Below, piece by piece: positions 5,048 through 5,506 of a stretch of DNA of 5,506 bases (position 1 is its first letter; each line of letters starts with the position of its first letter). Under the pieces are notes generated by a model. It did no database searches. It saw nothing but the letters and a program-made list of their open reading frames with translations, and was not told the DNA's origin. This DNA is from Melioribacter roseus (GTDB taxonomy: Bacteria; Bacteroidota; Ignavibacteria; Ignavibacteriales; Melioribacteraceae), in NCBI GenBank assembly GCA_020724325.1, contig DYHC01000021.1, positions 1 through 5,506 on the forward strand, read 5' to 3'. The translations under genes were made by a program, and so were the position numbers.

Positions 5048-5506
5048 TTAAAGTTCTAATCGCGTTTTAATTTCTTGCGGAATTCCGTTCTTGTGAATCA
5101 TTATTGCTATAGTCTTAAGACGAACATATTTTTCGCTCATGTACCAATAACCATCGTACTTTTTATCCTTTGTCCCCCATGAATTTTTTGTGTAATAATA
5201 TTTTGTTTCGTTCTGATCTTTTGCCAATCCAGTAATGTGCATTAAGTGGTCGTCTGTTGTTGTGTGGTTATCGAATGTTGTCTGCCTCATTTCCTGTGTT
5301 ATAGTTTTCTCTTTAACCGGGGATTCGGATTTATCCTCCTCGCCTTCTATTATTTCAATAGGATCTAATGGAACAATAGCAATTCCTTTCTTGCGGTCGA
5401 ATTCTTTTTCGCTTACATCACCATCCCAGCAAACTGAATATCCGTTTGATAATGCATAATCGATTATTGCAATTAATTCATCAACTGGTACGTTATAGTA
5501 CTTATC
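5048..5506 (-). CDS. pepC: Aminopeptidase C / bleomycin hydrolase-like C1B peptidase, C-terminal part
   Basis: The frame is open from the TAA at 5048-5050 to the window edge and gives the last 152 residues; the start lies beyond 5506. The internal methionine at 5290 is not the start, since recognisable family sequence precedes it (VPVDELIAIIDYALSNGYSV and VCWDGDVSEKEFD). C1B peptidases are papain-like thiol aminopeptidases that usually form hexameric barrels and trim short peptides. The catalytic histidine is visible in TTTDDHLMHITGLAKDQN (residue 87 of the fragment, codon 5246-5248) and the catalytic asparagine in YYTKNSWGT (residue 108). The catalytic cysteine would be upstream, off the window. 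An acidic stretch, IEIIEGEEDKSE, separates the two halves. The C terminus is complete. The 3' region carries the MITE-like element, so this gene is probably a transcription unit separate from the kinase. Family call firm; the symbol is at family level. Confidence 0.9.
   Translation of the reverse strand, partial: DKYYNVPVDELIAIIDYALSNGYSVCWDGDVSEKEFDRKKGIAIVPLDPIEIIEGEEDKSESPVKEKTITQEMRQTTFDNHTTTDDHLMHITGLAKDQNETKYYYTKNSWGTKDKKYDGYWYMSEKYVRLKTIAIMIHKNGIPQEIKTRLEL

Noticed and set aside
5048..5290. A short 80-residue gene starting at the methionine at 5290
   Set aside because: The same frame stays open to the window edge with clear C1B peptidase sequence before that methionine, so it is the 3' part of a longer gene.
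5235..5459. 74-residue plus-strand ORF
   Set aside because: It is the antisense shadow of the aminopeptidase C coding sequence.

Overview
The window looks like a chromosomal segment from a bacterium of the FCB group, most likely Ignavibacteria or another Bacteroidota relative. The evidence is the AT-rich intergenic DNA, a TPR-type sensor histidine kinase of the kind common in that group, a secreted redoxin, a C1B aminopeptidase, and several dispersed repeats that I recognise from memory from such genomes. Two genes (transposase, redoxin) have strong Shine-Dalgarno sequences, which argues against a classical Bacteroidetes host. The lineage is an inference.

Layout from left to right. Positions 1-287 (+) carry the C-terminal end of a PA14-domain protein with an apparent frameshift. 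Positions 338-470 hold a foldable intergenic repeat with no credible gene. Positions 484-1907 are a complete IS110-superfamily insertion sequence of the IS1111 type, with its DEDD transposase at 768-1844 (-). A long non-coding stretch follows the transposase stop codon. After the element come a short dispersed repeat (about 1919-1953), a secreted redoxin at 2090-2746 (-) whose last residues are frameshifted, and a 651-residue periplasmic-TPR histidine kinase at 2773-4728 (-). The kinase lies just upstream of the redoxin, probably in the same operon. Positions 4729-5047 hold the kinase promoter region and a 104-bp MITE-like element. Positions 5048-5506 (-) are the C-terminal part of an aminopeptidase C / bleomycin hydrolase that runs off the window.

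The main discovery is a candidate bridge RNA (seekRNA) in the insertion sequence, on the minus strand at about 575-739. It folds into two stem-loops, each with an internal loop. One strand of the first loop matches the left target flank (9 nt) and the other is complementary to the right target flank (7 nt). The two strands of the second loop match the element's own right end (8 nt) and left end (7 nt). All four matches finish on the same AGA/TCT trinucleotide, which is also the direct repeat flanking the element. The guides therefore fix the element ends, the core and the empty target site (TTTTTCAGAGGTT) from sequence alone. Subterminal inverted repeats at 486-510 and 1876-1901 agree independently.

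How the genes work together: the kinase and redoxin probably form an envelope-sensing or redox unit, though no response regulator is visible. The aminopeptidase is probably a separate unit upstream. The two apparent frameshifts, in the PA14 gene and the redoxin, suggest either gene decay beside a mobile element or indel errors in the assembly.
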